DNA from: Pseudomonas sp. DY-1 | GTDB lineage: Bacteria > Pseudomonadota > Gammaproteobacteria > Pseudomonadales > Pseudomonadaceae | Reading direction: 5' to 3' | Length of the DNA: 64,000 nucleotides | Assembly (NCBI RefSeq): GCF_003626975.1 | Contig: NZ_CP032616.1 | Coordinates: 1,302,001-1,366,000, forward strand | Part shown: in pieces, positions 63,872 through 64,000 of the stretch | Position numbering within the stretch: the stretch's first letter is position 1 | How the letters are laid out: each line of letters starts with the position of its first letter | Program-made: the position numbers and the translations under genes | The notes under the pieces: generated by a model | Database searches by the model: none | What the model saw: only the letters and a program-made list of their open reading frames with translations | Told to the model about the DNA's origin: nothing

Positions 63872-64000
63872 GGGGCTTCTCCTGATTCAGTGGTTGAAGG
63901 AGTCGGTTCGTTCTCCTGTGGGCTCATCCTATGGGCAGCCACATGAGACCGTCCAAGTCATAATTCGACACAGCTGAGACCTGCGAGGTCTTTCGCCTTC

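Overview
The window reads as a chromosomal segment of a high-GC Pseudomonas. The gene families point to the genus: an OprD-type porin, NhaA, a class C beta-lactamase, RlhA, DUF2790, REP-type inverted repeats (GTAGGAGCGAGC), an Anr/FNR box and aa3-type oxidase genes. The P. aeruginosa/citronellolis/nitroreducens side of the genus is my guess, not something the sequence proves. Coding density is high, no tRNA, rRNA, CRISPR array or intact insertion sequence was seen, and most transcription units are one to five genes long.

Layout. 1-2.5 kb: a left-truncated NTF2-like/SDR/FAD-amine-oxidase operon behind TGTACA-type inverted repeats like those of B12-dependent light regulators. 2.5-5.2 kb: decayed DNA, a 48-aa membrane protein, a 113-aa protein with a paralogue at 51.4 kb, a BON lipoprotein, and the abutting remnants of a second BON gene and an alkylsulfatase. 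5.3-8 kb: nitroreductase, ArsR-type regulator and divergent MFS transporter. 8-8.8 kb: two minus-strand terminators and a candidate small RNA. 8.8-13.4 kb: OprD porin, a GNAT acetyltransferase behind a perfect Anr box, NhaA with a riboswitch-like leader, and an alpha/beta hydrolase. 13.4-24.2 kb: Lrp regulator with AmaB-like amidohydrolase and diaminopropionate ammonia-lyase; TetR with quinone reductase; CHAD protein; thioesterase; RlhA; SH3 protein; nitroreductase; beta-barrel protein. 24.3-27.4 kb: a DUF6502/DUF5666 pair and a Gly/His repeat protein. 27.9-37.2 kb: a gene split by a stop codon, KatG, an acetamidase, Ohr, LysR, tautomerase, D-cysteine desulfhydrase and an SDR.

The most interesting part is 38.7-46.4 kb. 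A DipZ-like thiol-redox protein, a DUF2790 protein, an OmpR/EnvZ-type two-component system and a DoxX/HvfX protein converge on an operon encoding a Cys-repeat RiPP precursor (three copies of KAAEGKCGEGKCG), its MNIO/DUF692 maturase, the DUF2063 partner and an Ohr-type peroxidase. This is the bufferin/HvfABC copper-peptide architecture. Two things stand out: the precursor carries a C-terminal pair of canonical EF-hands, and the regions upstream of the response regulator and of the precursor gene share GATAC-N5-GATAC direct repeats, which suggests that this two-component system controls the peptide operon.

46.4-52.5 kb holds a MerR/flavin-oxidoreductase pair, small stress-type proteins, an AraC regulator and a glutaredoxin. 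52.8-57.8 kb is a five-gene cytochrome c oxidase operon whose subunit II carries two tandem cytochrome c domains and which encodes two subunit III-like proteins. The right end has a TetR regulator, DUF1348 protein, bestrophin, a 2OG-dioxygenase-like protein, an SDR, an SRPBCC protein and an aldo/keto reductase.
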